From NCBI RefSeq assembly GCF_030812595.1, contig NZ_JAUSSZ010000002.1, forward strand, positions 1 through 64,000: a stretch of 64,000 nt of DNA. The letters are read 5' to 3'. The DNA comes from Arthrobacter bambusae (GTDB taxonomy: Bacteria; Actinomycetota; Actinomycetes; Actinomycetales; Micrococcaceae). Position 1 is the stretch's first letter, and each line of letters begins with the position of its first letter. Below, one piece after another: positions 16,351 to 25,036 of the stretch. The notes under the pieces are model-generated. The model was not told the origin of the DNA and did no database searches. It was given only the letters and a program-made list of their open reading frames with translations. Both the position numbers and the translations under genes were made by a program.

Positions 16351-17913
16351 TTAGCTGAGTGTGGAGACCGCGAGCTTCAGTATTGTTGCTGAGCCTCCAT
16401 CGGTCGATAGCCAGTTCTCCCGGGTTTCGGTTTCGGGAAAGATGAGATCGGTCAGGACGACCTTGCCGCCTTGGACGAATGCTTCGACTGAGCAGTGGTC
16501 CACGACGATGAGTAATTTGAGCACACCGTCTTCAAGATCGACCGGCGCAGTCTCGACTGACGCGAATTTCCCGTGGAAGCTGGTGTTTCCTGAATTTCTG
16601 CGGTCAAGGATGAGCTGCGCACTTGCTGCGTCGTAGCTAAGAGTGGTGCCCTTGCTCCCGTCACTGCTTCCGAAGAGGCGGAAAACCAGGCGTTCGGCGC
16701 TTCCGGGCAGTATTTCCGCCGCGATGATGTGGGCGCTACCGGGTACCGCATCCGGCAATCGGATGGCTGAATTTCGCAGCTCAAACGTGCCTGCATTCAT
16801 TTGCTCGTTGGCAGCGGGCTCAGGCAGGACCGGTTCCTGGGTCAGACGGGCGGAGCCGTTGACGGTTGTGAGGCGCAGTTCGCGGGCAAGGGTCATCGAG
16901 GACCGCCAGGGGGCCGTGGGCAGCTCGTTGGCGTAGTCCCAGTTGTTCATCCAGCCGATGATGATGCGCCGGCCATCCGGGGCGTCGCTGAAGGATACCG
17001 AGGCGTAGCAGTCGCGTCCCCAGTCCAGCCACAGGCATTGCCGCAGTGCCGCAGCGCGCGCCGCAGGGTCGGGAAGGGAAGCCAGTCCGGCTGGCGCTGC
17101 GAGTGAACCGGCTTCCGGGAGGAACCGGGCGCCGTCGAAGTGCCCGATGAAGTACTGGCCGCCGGAACCCCCTGCCACTGCGCCGGGGTTGACGTTGACG
17201 ATCAGTACCCATTTGATGTTGTCCGGGTCCCCGTCCACTGGCAAGGGAAAGAGGTCGGGGCATTCCCATTCGCCAGCGTCGGCGTTGGCCGGGCCGAAGT
17301 CGCTCAGAAAGTTCCAGCATTTGAGGTCTTCGGAGCGGTAGATAACCACTTTTTGATGCTGGGCTTCGACGGCGACCATGACCCAGTAGGCGCCTTGGTC
17401 CCCGTGATAGCGGAAGACTTTGGGATCGCGGAAGTGCGGGGAATTTCTGGTGAGGACAGGGTTTCCCTCGTATTTTTGCCACGTCATCCCGGCATCTGTG
17501 CTGTACGCCAAGGATTGGGCCTGCGTGCCGCTGTGTTCGGACCCGGTCTTGTAGGCACTGGTGTAAACGGCCACGAGGGCAGGCGCGTTCGCCGCGCCGA
17601 AACCGGAAGTATTGGCGTGGTCGACGACGACGCTGCCTGAGAAGATGTCCTCCCTCTCGTCGCTGGCAATGGCCACAGGGTGTTCAGTCCAGTGCAGCAG
17701 GTCGCGCGAGGTGGCGTGGCCCCAGGACATGTTGCCCCAGACGTTGCCATACGGGTTGTTCTGGAAAAAGAGGTGGTACAGGCCGTCGTGGAAAACCAGG
17801 CCATTGGGATCGTTCAGCCAGGTATCGTTCGCCGCGAAATGGATGGCGGGCCGGAACCTGGAAGTAGCATCCGGGACTGTCTCCGGGCGTGCGGCATCAA
17901 GGTAGCTGGACAT
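16351..17913 (-). CDS. GH32 beta-fructosidase (inulobiose/inulin hydrolase)
   Basis: A 520-residue glycoside hydrolase of family 32. The three catalytic blocks are plain: WLNDPNG (nucleophile Asp), FRDPK (transition-state stabiliser) and WECPDLF (acid-base Glu). They are followed by a C-terminal beta-sandwich ending in VDHCSVEAFVQGG. There is no signal peptide, so it acts in the cytoplasm, in keeping with a role on the inulobiose released by the GH91 hydrolase. It lies between lacI and the DFA-IIIase gene in one leftward operon. Confidence 0.9.
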   Translation of the reverse strand: MSSYLDAARPETVPDATSRFRPAIHFAANDTWLNDPNGLVFHDGLYHLFFQNNPYGNVWGNMSWGHATSRDLLHWTEHPVAIASDEREDIFSGSVVVDHANTSGFGAANAPALVAVYTSAYKTGSEHSGTQAQSLAYSTDAGMTWQKYEGNPVLTRNSPHFRDPKVFRYHGDQGAYWVMVAVEAQHQKVVIYRSEDLKCWNFLSDFGPANADAGEWECPDLFPLPVDGDPDNIKWVLIVNVNPGAVAGGSGGQYFIGHFDGARFLPEAGSLAAPAGLASLPDPAARAAALRQCLWLDWGRDCYASVSFSDAPDGRRIIIGWMNNWDYANELPTAPWRSSMTLARELRLTTVNGSARLTQEPVLPEPAANEQMNAGTFELRNSAIRLPDAVPGSAHIIAAEILPGSAERLVFRLFGSSDGSKGTTLSYDAASAQLILDRRNSGNTSFHGKFASVETAPVDLEDGVLKLLIVVDHCSVEAFVQGGKVVLTDLIFPETETRENWLSTDGGSATILKLAVSTLS

Positions 17914-17969
17914 GTCTGGCGTTCCTCTGAGGAAGTGGAAGGGCTTTGGGAAGTGGAAGGGCTCGCTGC

Positions 17970-19013
17970 TTATTGCGCGGGGGCAGTGATGGAATCGCGG
18001 CGCACAAGGGGGCAGCCCAGAATGGTCGGGTGGAGGGCCATGAGGGTGAGGTCGGTCTTTCCCTCAACGGCGTCTATCAGGTGCTCGGTGGCCCAAGCAC
18101 CCATCTCGTAGTGGGGCAGGGCCACGGTGGTGAGGCCCGGGTGGAGGTTGGCGGCGATCAGTTCCTGGTCGTCGAAACCCACGACTGAAAGGTCGGATGG
18201 GATGTTGAGCCCCAGCTCAGCGGCGGCACGGTAGGCTCCCATTGCCATCCGGTCGTTGTAGCAGAACAAGCCGGTGGGCCGGTCCGCGCGCGCCAGGATC
18301 CGCCGGGCCGCTTCATAGCCGCCTTGCACCTCGGAGACCTCGGACTCCACAGGTGCGCCGTCGCCGTCGAGCCCTGCCTCCGTCAGCGTGGCCCGGAAGG
18401 CCCGGAGCCGCTGGCGGGTGGCGGGAACATCATCGGTGTTGTTGATGAAGCCCACCCGGGTGTGGCCGGCTTCCAGGAGCGCGCCCACGGCGGCGCGTGC
18501 GCCACCTTCCTCGTCCGGGATCACGGCTGTGATGCTTCCCCCGGTGGCCACCGAGTCGACCAGGACGGAGGGAACGCTGCCGAGGTTCGCGGGAAGCTCG
18601 ACATCGCGGTGGTACATGGTGGCGTAGAGGATTCCGTCCACCCGGCGTTCCAGGAGGGCCTGGACGTCGGCCTGCCGCGATTCGAGGCTGGCCGAGACAG
18701 GGGTGTTGATGATCATGAGGTTGTACCCCCGGGCCTTGGCAGCCTCGTCAGCGCCGAGGATGATTCGGCCCGCGTGCGGCGTGGTGGCGATTTCCTCGCT
18801 GACCAGGCCCAGCATGCCGGTCCTCTGGGTGCGGAGCGCCTGGGCAAGGCGGTTGGGGCCGTAGCCTAGTTGCTCGGCGGTGGCCCTGACCTTGTCCCTG
18901 GTTTCGGGGCTGATCCGGGCGTAGGAAACCTCGTTGAGGACGTGGGAGACAGTTGTCACGGAGACGCCTGCGGCGACGGCCACGTCCTTGATACCGATGT
19001 TCTTGTTACTCAT
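17970..19013 (-). CDS. LacI-family repressor of the inulin/DFA III locus
   Basis: A 347-residue LacI/GalR protein: helix-turn-helix IKDVAVAAGVSVTTVSHVLNE, hinge ending RLAQALRTQR, and an effector domain with SDLSVVGFDDQELIAANLHPGLTTVALP. It is encoded inside the leftward operon between the second permease and the GH32 gene, so it would be autoregulated. The perfect 17-bp palindrome at 22375-22391 and half-sites at 22531 and 19124 are the likely operators. The inducer is probably DFA III or a fructose compound (inference). Confidence 0.88.
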   Translation of the reverse strand: MSNKNIGIKDVAVAAGVSVTTVSHVLNEVSYARISPETRDKVRATAEQLGYGPNRLAQALRTQRTGMLGLVSEEIATTPHAGRIILGADEAAKARGYNLMIINTPVSASLESRQADVQALLERRVDGILYATMYHRDVELPANLGSVPSVLVDSVATGGSITAVIPDEEGGARAAVGALLEAGHTRVGFINNTDDVPATRQRLRAFRATLTEAGLDGDGAPVESEVSEVQGGYEAARRILARADRPTGLFCYNDRMAMGAYRAAAELGLNIPSDLSVVGFDDQELIAANLHPGLTTVALPHYEMGAWATEHLIDAVEGKTDLTLMALHPTILGCPLVRRDSITAPAQ

Positions 19014-19136
19014 TTGTCTCCCACGTCCTTATGTATCAGTAGGCTACCGGGGAATGGTACTCGCGCTTGTGTTCCGCCGAGCGGATCACTTGGCTGCCTG
19101 CCTCCCATGGTCCCTTCCTCGTTTCGTTTTGCTTGT

Positions 19137-20069
19137 CTAGCCCTTGACGGCGCCGAGCGTCATCCCCGCGACGATCTTGCGCTGCAAGAGAAGCGTGAGG
19201 AGGATGACCGGGATCGAGTAGACGGCCGCGAGTGCGGTCATCGATCCCCAGTCCAGGCCGAATTGGGTCTGGAAGTTCGCGATCACTACGGGCGTGGTTT
19301 GGGACCGGACCGCGGTCATGAGCAGCGCGAACAGGAATTCGTTCCACGAGGCCAGGAAAGCGAAGATCGCCGTGACCGCGATGCCGCCGGACACTACCGG
19401 GATGACTACACGCCACAGGGCACCGAGTCGGCTGCAGCCATCGACCGTCGCAGCTTCTTCCAGGTCTTGGGGGACGGCTTCGAAGAAGCTGGACATCAGC
19501 CAGATCGACAAGGGCAGGGAAATGGTGGTGTGCGCGATGGAGAGGGCGATCGGGGTGTCAGCCAGGCCCACCGAGGCCATCATGGATGCCAGCGGGATGC
19601 CGATGGCCACCGGCGGGACCATGCGGGTGACCAGGGCGGCCATGATGAAGATCCTGCCGCTGCGGGTCTTGTAGCGGGTGATGCCGTAGGCTGCCGGAAC
19701 CGCCAGGACCAGCGAAAGGCCGGTACTGATCACCGCTGTCTGGATGCTGTTGATGAACGACGCCGGCACTCCACTACGGCCGAGGGCGTTGACGTAGTTC
19801 GCCAGCGTCCATTCCTTGGGCAGGATGGTGGGCGGGACGGCGATCGTGTCGATGGGTGTCTTGAAAGACGTAAACAACAGGTACAGGAACGGGAATCCGT
19901 ACAGTACAAGGGAGGCGGCGAGCAGGATCCACAGGATGGTGCGGGTGCTGCGCTTTCCGGCTTCGAGGCCTTCGCGGTTGACACCGCGGCGCCTGCGGTT
20001 CCTGCTAAGCGGGGCAGTTTCCTTGGTGGTCGGCCGGGCGGGGATTACGGGACTTTCCATGGTGCTCAT
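19137..20069 (-). CDS. ABC sugar permease (MalG type)
   Basis: A 310-residue inner-membrane permease with about six helices and the EAA loop (QDLEEAATVDGCSRLGALWRVVIP). I start it at the ATG at 20069, which overlaps the stop of the preceding permease by one base; a longer open frame upstream is only the shadow of that gene. With the MalF-type partner and the lipoprotein at 21038 it forms a carbohydrate uptake (CUT1) importer. No ATPase is in the locus, so a shared MsiK-type ATPase elsewhere is expected. The half-operator TCGTTTTG at 19124-19131 lies just downstream, in the gap before lacI. Confidence 0.9.
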   Translation of the reverse strand: MSTMESPVIPARPTTKETAPLSRNRRRRGVNREGLEAGKRSTRTILWILLAASLVLYGFPFLYLLFTSFKTPIDTIAVPPTILPKEWTLANYVNALGRSGVPASFINSIQTAVISTGLSLVLAVPAAYGITRYKTRSGRIFIMAALVTRMVPPVAIGIPLASMMASVGLADTPIALSIAHTTISLPLSIWLMSSFFEAVPQDLEEAATVDGCSRLGALWRVVIPVVSGGIAVTAIFAFLASWNEFLFALLMTAVRSQTTPVVIANFQTQFGLDWGSMTALAAVYSIPVILLTLLLQRKIVAGMTLGAVKG

Positions 20070-20956
20070 CAGGTGTCCTTTCCTGGCCGCCAGATGGTGG
20101 TGACGGCGACGAAGGCGATGGCGAGCATGGCCAGCAGGTAGATGGTGCCCATGGCGCTTGCCAAGCCGGGATCGCCGAAGCGGATCATGGTCCGGTAGAT
20201 GAGAAGGCTCATGGTTTCGGAAGCGGACTGGGGTCCGCCGTTGGTTTGGATCAGGATGGTGTCGAACGCCCGGGCCGCGTCGATGCCGCGGACCACCAGC
20301 GCGACGGCGATGACCGGGCGCAGCAGCGGCAGGATGATGCGGAACAGAAGCGCGGGTGCGCGTGCGCCGTCGAGCCTGGCCGCCTCGATGAGGTCTCCGG
20401 GGATGTTTTGCAGGCCCGCGAACAGCACCAGGCACATGAATGAGGTGGTGAGCCAGATGTCGGGGATGGCCACGGAGAACAGGACGATATCCGGGTTCGA
20501 GAGCCAACCGATCTGGTTGGGACTTTGCAGGATGCCGGCCTGGCTGAGCAGGCTGCCGAGCAGCCCGAAGTTGTCGATCATCAGGAACTTCCACAACAGG
20601 CCGGCCACGATCGGGGCGATCATCAGGGGGTAGAGGAACATGGTTCGCCAGACCTGGGATTTCTTGCCCAGTGTGGTGAACAGCAGGGCCATGCCCAAGC
20701 CGAGGGCGAATTCGAGGGTCACGACCATGAGGGTGTAGCCGAGTGTCCGCCAGCCGGCACCGATGAAGTCCGGGGAAGTGAAGGCGCGGACGTAGTTGTC
20801 CAGTCCGACGAAGTCGCGGGGGCCGCCGACGATCGGGGAGATCTTGAAGAAGCTGTCCGTGACGAGACGGAACAGCGGGTAAGCAACGAAGACTGCTAGG
20901 AACAGCGCCGCCGGGGTCATCAGGTAGAGGGCGAAGCGGCGATCAGGGATGCGCAC
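20069..20956 (-). CDS. ABC sugar permease (MalF type)
   Basis: A 295-residue permease with about six transmembrane helices. The EAA-type loop (GDLIEAARLDGARAPALLFRIILPLLRP) contacts the ATPase. Its stop overlaps the MalG-type gene by one base and it follows the binding-protein gene by 81 bases. Substrate inferred from context: DFA III or short fructans. Confidence 0.9.
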   Translation of the reverse strand: MRIPDRRFALYLMTPAALFLAVFVAYPLFRLVTDSFFKISPIVGGPRDFVGLDNYVRAFTSPDFIGAGWRTLGYTLMVVTLEFALGLGMALLFTTLGKKSQVWRTMFLYPLMIAPIVAGLLWKFLMIDNFGLLGSLLSQAGILQSPNQIGWLSNPDIVLFSVAIPDIWLTTSFMCLVLFAGLQNIPGDLIEAARLDGARAPALLFRIILPLLRPVIAVALVVRGIDAARAFDTILIQTNGGPQSASETMSLLIYRTMIRFGDPGLASAMGTIYLLAMLAIAFVAVTTIWRPGKDT

Positions 20957-21037
20957 GGGATTCTCTTCCGCTGGTTGGGTCCGCGGCCGGCGCCGCCGTC
21001 CCTGGCAGTGCCAGGGGCTGGTGCCGGCCGCGGAGTC

Positions 21038-22315
21038 TTACTTGAGGAGGGCTTGGATCTTGGTTTTGGCGTCGGCCAGCAAGGTGGTGCTGTCTCCGCC
21101 TGCGACTGCCTTCTGGAGCATGGGAACCAGGACGGTGTCGACGATTTGCTGCCACTTCGCCGTTGCGGGACGCGTGGCCGTGGCCGGGGCGTTCAGTGTT
21201 TCGATCAGTGGCTTGAAGCTTTCGTAGCCGGGCTGGTCCTGGTACTTCTGGAAGGCGGAGATTCGTGACGCGAGGCCAAGGCTTGACTGGATGGCCAGGT
21301 CATTGTGGTCGAACGCGCACTTGACGAACTTCTTCGCGGCGTCCGGGTTCTTGGTGGCCTTCGGTACAGACAGGTACCAGGGGCCGGGGACCCCGGCGAC
21401 ACCGGCGGAACCGCCGATCATCGGGGCCGTGCCCACCTTGCCGTAGACGGGGGAGTCCTTGGGGATCTGCCGGTACGCGTGGGCCCAGAACTGGGTCATC
21501 GCCGTCTTGCCTTGGTTGAAGAGGTTCTGCGCGGCAGCCCAGTCGACCTGCGCAGCGCCGGCCGGGGCGTCCTTGACAAGGCTGGTGTAGAAGTCCAGCG
21601 CTTGCTTATGGGCCGCGTTGTCGATGATGACGTTGTTGTTGCTGTCCAGGACCATGGGGGAGCCGGCCTGCAGCACGTGGGCGAGGTACTCGGTTTCAAC
21701 GCCGCCCTTCACGTCGGTGCCGTACATGCCGTCCTTGGTGAAGAACGCGGAGATGTCCTGGTACTGCTGCCAGGTGGTCGGCGCGGCGAGGTCGTAGCCG
21801 TACTTGGCCTTGAAGTCGGCCTTGTTCTTGGCATCCTCAAAAAGGTCCTTGCGGTACAGGACGATCTCGGCGTTGGTCCAGGCCGGCATGCCGATGAAGT
21901 GCCCGCCGACATTGGCCTCCTTCACCAGCGAAGGGAAGATGTCTTTCTTTGCCTCGTCGGTGAAGAGCTCATCGATGGGCTGCAAGGCGTCCTTGAAGCT
22001 GGGCAGCCAGACCGAGTCCAGCGCCGCAACATCGAAGGAGACGGTCCCGGAGGAGAATTCGCTGGAGAGACGGTTGAACAAGCCGTCATAGGGAAGTTCA
22101 ACGAAATTGACGTTGACCCCGGTGTCTTTCTTGCACTGGTCGGCAATGGGCTGCAGTTCTGCGTGCCCGCCTGCCTCGACCAGGACGTTGATGGAGCTTC
22201 CGCCGCTTTCGCTGGACGCGGGGCCCCCTGCGCCGCATCCGGTTGCAACGAGCGCGACTGCGGTGCAGAAGCCGCCGATGGTGGCGAGCTTGGAGAGTGT
22301 CTTTCGAGAGGACAT
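21038..22315 (-). CDS. extracellular solute-binding lipoprotein (DFA III/fructan uptake)
   Basis: A 425-residue family 1 sugar-binding protein. The start at 22315 is chosen because AAAGGGAG precedes it and a lipoprotein signal follows (LVATGC, lipidated Cys27). The mature part has the usual cluster 1 pattern (INVLVEAGGHAELQPIADQC, then YLSVPKATKNPDAAKKFV). It heads the leftward operon of binding protein, two permeases, lacI, GH32 and DFA-IIIase, and is divergent from the fructotransferase gene. Since that enzyme releases DFA III outside the cell, DFA III is the likely cargo. Confidence 0.88.
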   Translation of the reverse strand: MSSRKTLSKLATIGGFCTAVALVATGCGAGGPASSESGGSSINVLVEAGGHAELQPIADQCKKDTGVNVNFVELPYDGLFNRLSSEFSSGTVSFDVAALDSVWLPSFKDALQPIDELFTDEAKKDIFPSLVKEANVGGHFIGMPAWTNAEIVLYRKDLFEDAKNKADFKAKYGYDLAAPTTWQQYQDISAFFTKDGMYGTDVKGGVETEYLAHVLQAGSPMVLDSNNNVIIDNAAHKQALDFYTSLVKDAPAGAAQVDWAAAQNLFNQGKTAMTQFWAHAYRQIPKDSPVYGKVGTAPMIGGSAGVAGVPGPWYLSVPKATKNPDAAKKFVKCAFDHNDLAIQSSLGLASRISAFQKYQDQPGYESFKPLIETLNAPATATRPATAKWQQIVDTVLVPMLQKAVAGGDSTTLLADAKTKIQALLK

Positions 22316-22374
22316 CGCTGTCGACTCCCTTTCTCTTGAATGGAAAGGCTGGAAACTGGAGGTGGGGTGAAAAA

Positions 22375-22391
22375 TCGTTTTGCCAAAACGA
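22375..22391. promoter_or_regulatory. 17-bp LacI operator (TCGTTTTG-C-CAAAACGA)
   Basis: A perfect inverted repeat with 8-base arms around one base. It lies about ten bases downstream of the -10 box of the leftward promoter, so a bound repressor would block transcription start. Confidence 0.75.
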
Positions 22392-22400
22392 CTTGGCAAC

Positions 22401-22430
22401 AGATTAGGACTCCGCGACGCTCCGTGTCAA
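22401..22430 (-). promoter_or_regulatory. promoter of the leftward DFA III uptake operon
   Basis: Minus-strand TTGACA (22430-22425), 18-base spacer, TAATCT (22406-22401). The palindromic operator lies immediately downstream. Confidence 0.65.
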
Positions 22431-22479
22431 CAGTCACACCCGGCGCTTCATGCCAAACCGGGCCGCCGTTATTTTGGCG

Positions 22480-22509
22480 TTGACAGTGCTGTGAAGCCGC
22501 TCATAGGCT
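22480..22509 (+). promoter_or_regulatory. promoter of the fructotransferase gene
   Basis: TTGACA (22480-22485), 18-base spacer, TAGGCT (22504-22509), fitting the TANNNT -10. A half-operator follows at 22531-22538. Confidence 0.6.
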
Positions 22510-22530
22510 CTTCCCAGTCCCGGAGAAGAA

Positions 22531-22538
22531 TCGTTTTG
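22531..22538 (+). promoter_or_regulatory. LacI half-operator TCGTTTTG
   Basis: The same 8-base arm as the palindrome at 22375, about 20 bases downstream of the rightward -10 box. The second arm is degenerate. Another isolated copy occurs at 19124-19131 before lacI. Confidence 0.45.
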
Positions 22539-22605
22539 GCACTGTGCCGGCGGACGCCCTCAAAATCCCAACGAAGCAATCTTTGACCTGCATGGAGGAA
22601 AACCC

Positions 22606-23964
22606 GTGGAACGAACCAAGGAAAAGAACCTAAGCGCGGCCAATCCAAGCCGCCGTCGCATGATCGGGGCAGGCGCCGCCGGCACCCTTGCCGCAGCCCT
22701 GACGATGGGAATGCCACAGAACGCGAATGCCGACGCCGGGGCCAAAGGGGCGCTGTTCGACTCGCCCAACGCCTACGACGTGAACTCCTGGAAGATCAAC
22801 GGGCATCCGGACATCACGGCCCAGTCCGATATCGGCGCCGTCATCAACGACATCATCGGCGATATCAAGCGTCGCCAGACCCGCCCCGACGGGAAACCCG
22901 GAGCCGTCATTTTCATCCCGCCGGGAGACTACGAGCTGCGCACCCAGGTGGTCGTCGACATCAGCTTTCTAACCATCGCCGGATTCGGCCACGGGTTCTT
23001 CTCCCGAAGCATCGCCAGCAACGTAGACACCTCCGGGTGGCTGGATCTCCAACCCGGGGGCAGCCACATCCGCGTCCTCACAGCCGCTTCCACACCCCAG
23101 GCATTCCTCGTGCGCCGGACAGGCAATCCGCGCCTGTCCGGAATCGTGTTCCGTGACTTCTGCCTCGACGGAGTCAGCTTCACACCTGATGAAAACAGCT
23201 ACCACAACGGCCGGACGGGAATCGAAGTCGCCTCAGACAACGATTCACTGCACATCACGGGCATGGGATTCGTTTACCTGGAACACGCCCTTATTGTCCG
23301 CGGCGCCGACGCCTTGCGAGTGCATGACAACATGATCGCCGAATGCGGGAACTGCGTCGAACTCACAGGCGCAGGCCAAGCGACGATCGTCAGCGACAAC
23401 CTCATGGGAGCAGGCCCGGACGGTGTCACGATCCTTGCGGAGAACCATGAAGGACTGCTCGTCACCGGGAACAACCTGTTTCCACGAGGAAGGAGCCTGA
23501 TCGAATTCACGGGATGCATGAGGAGCTCCGTGACATCCAACCGCCTGCAGGGCTTCTACCCCGGCATCATCCGCTTCCTCAACGGCTGCAAAGAGAACCT
23601 GGTAACGTCCAACCACTTCAGGCGCGGAACCGAGGGTTTCCCGCCCTTCCTTGGCAGGACGAACGGGCTCGATGACCTCTACGGGGTCCTCCATGTCAGC
23701 GGGGACAACAACTTCATCTCCGACAACATCTTCGCGTTCGACGTCCCTCCCGCCAAGATCACGCCCGCGAATGTGCAGCCCACCATCATCCTCATCGCAG
23801 GCGGGGACAGCAACGTCGTCGCCCTTAACCACGTCATCGCCAACATACCCGCCCAACACGTGGTTCTTGACGCATCAACGACCCACTCGAAGGTACTGGA
23901 CAGCGGAGCCGCCTCGACCATCACCTCATACAGCGCGGACACCGCGATCCGGCCAACCCCCTGA
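22606..23964 (+). CDS. secreted inulin fructotransferase, DFA III-forming (GH91)
   Basis: A 452-residue enzyme that splits inulin from its end to difructose dianhydride III outside the cell. A Tat signal is plain: SRRRMIGAG at 16-24, a hydrophobic core and a probable cut after ANA (residue 42). The mature protein is a right-handed beta-helix closely resembling Arthrobacter inulin fructotransferases (PGAVIFIPPGDYELRTQVVV, GNNLFPRGRSLIEFTGC). The catalytic Asp and Glu are D241 and E252 in HDNMIAECGNCVEL. DFA III rather than DFA I is inferred from overall similarity. First gene of a rightward unit with the PfkB kinase, divergent from the importer. Confidence 0.92.
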   Translation: MERTKEKNLSAANPSRRRMIGAGAAGTLAAALTMGMPQNANADAGAKGALFDSPNAYDVNSWKINGHPDITAQSDIGAVINDIIGDIKRRQTRPDGKPGAVIFIPPGDYELRTQVVVDISFLTIAGFGHGFFSRSIASNVDTSGWLDLQPGGSHIRVLTAASTPQAFLVRRTGNPRLSGIVFRDFCLDGVSFTPDENSYHNGRTGIEVASDNDSLHITGMGFVYLEHALIVRGADALRVHDNMIAECGNCVELTGAGQATIVSDNLMGAGPDGVTILAENHEGLLVTGNNLFPRGRSLIEFTGCMRSSVTSNRLQGFYPGIIRFLNGCKENLVTSNHFRRGTEGFPPFLGRTNGLDDLYGVLHVSGDNNFISDNIFAFDVPPAKITPANVQPTIILIAGGDSNVVALNHVIANIPAQHVVLDASTTHSKVLDSGAASTITSYSADTAIRPTP

Positions 23965-24079
23965 ACAAAGCGCCATCCGCGACCCCCGTCGGATGCCGTC
24001 ACCGGCACTCACACCCGTGACGGGATCCGACAAGGTTTCCTCCAAAACCCGTCCATTCCGGACCGATAGAAAGAACAAC

Positions 24080-25036
24080 GTGAACGTCCCTGATCCGCAC
24101 TCTTCCCAACTTCCCTCGATACTCGACGTCATCGTCGCCGGGGAATCCCTCATCGACATCGTCACCACCCCGGCCGGCACCGCTAAACACCCCGGGGGAT
24201 CCCCCGCGAACGTCGCGTACGGGCTCGGCCGGCTCGGCGTCAGCACCGGCTTTCTGACCGCAATCGGCGACGACCGGCACGGCCGTCTCATGAGGGACCA
24301 CCTGAGCGCTGCTGGCGTGCAGCTATTGCCGGGGTCAATCTCCCAGGGCAGGACTGCAACTGCTACGGCCACGCTCGCAAAGGACGGGTCCGCACGCTAT
24401 GAATTCGACATCAACTGGGACTTTACCCCGATGACGCCGAACCACTTCCCGAAGATCTTCCACACCGGCTCCATCGCGACTTTCCTTGCCCCCGGAGCCG
24501 CCGAAGTCCGCTCCCTGATCCTCGAATGCCACCACTCCTGCCTGGTCACTTATGACCCCAACATCAGACCCGCCCTCCTGGGAAGCCACCACGAAGCCAA
24601 AACCACCTTCGAAGAAATCGTCCCGCTCACAGACGTCGTCAAACTCAGCGACGATGACGCGCAGTGGCTGTATCCCGGAACGCCGCTGGAAGACACCGCG
24701 GCCCGGATACTCGCGCTCGGCGCCGAACTCGCCGTCATTACCGCCGGATCCTCAGGGTCCTTGCTGACCACAGCCGGCACGCAACTCAGCATCCCCGCCG
24801 TCGCATCACACGTCGCCGACACCATAGGCGCCGGCGACTCCTACATGTCCGCCCTGATCCTCGGACTGCTCAGCCGCACCGGCGAAGGATTCGCACCGGC
24901 CGTCCTGGAACGAATAGGACACACCGCCTCCATGGCCGCCGCGCTCACCGTGCGCCGGCGAGGCGCCAACCCACCTTCCATGGACGAACTCCAGACAGGT
25001 CTGAATGGGCAAGAACAACCCATTGGCGTCCGATGA
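24080..25036 (+). CDS. PfkB-family fructokinase
   Basis: A 318-residue ribokinase-type sugar kinase. N-terminal VIVAGESLIDIV and HPGGSPANVAYGLGRLG form the substrate site. C-terminal DTIGAGDSYMSALILGLL holds the anion hole and catalytic Asp. I use the GTG at 24080, since the upstream in-frame extension overlaps the fructotransferase gene in another frame; the ribosome binding site (GAAAGAA) is weak. Fructokinase is the natural final step after GH32 cleavage, giving fructose 6-phosphate. It is 115 bases after the fructotransferase and probably co-transcribed. Confidence 0.82.
   Translation: MNVPDPHSSQLPSILDVIVAGESLIDIVTTPAGTAKHPGGSPANVAYGLGRLGVSTGFLTAIGDDRHGRLMRDHLSAAGVQLLPGSISQGRTATATATLAKDGSARYEFDINWDFTPMTPNHFPKIFHTGSIATFLAPGAAEVRSLILECHHSCLVTYDPNIRPALLGSHHEAKTTFEEIVPLTDVVKLSDDDAQWLYPGTPLEDTAARILALGAELAVITAGSSGSLLTTAGTQLSIPAVASHVADTIGAGDSYMSALILGLLSRTGEGFAPAVLERIGHTASMAAALTVRRRGANPPSMDELQTGLNGQEQPIGVR

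Noticed and set aside
18870..20141. 423-codon plus-strand frame rich in Arg, Asp and Gly
   Set aside because: It is antisense to the MalG-type permease and part of lacI, both of which have clear family motifs.
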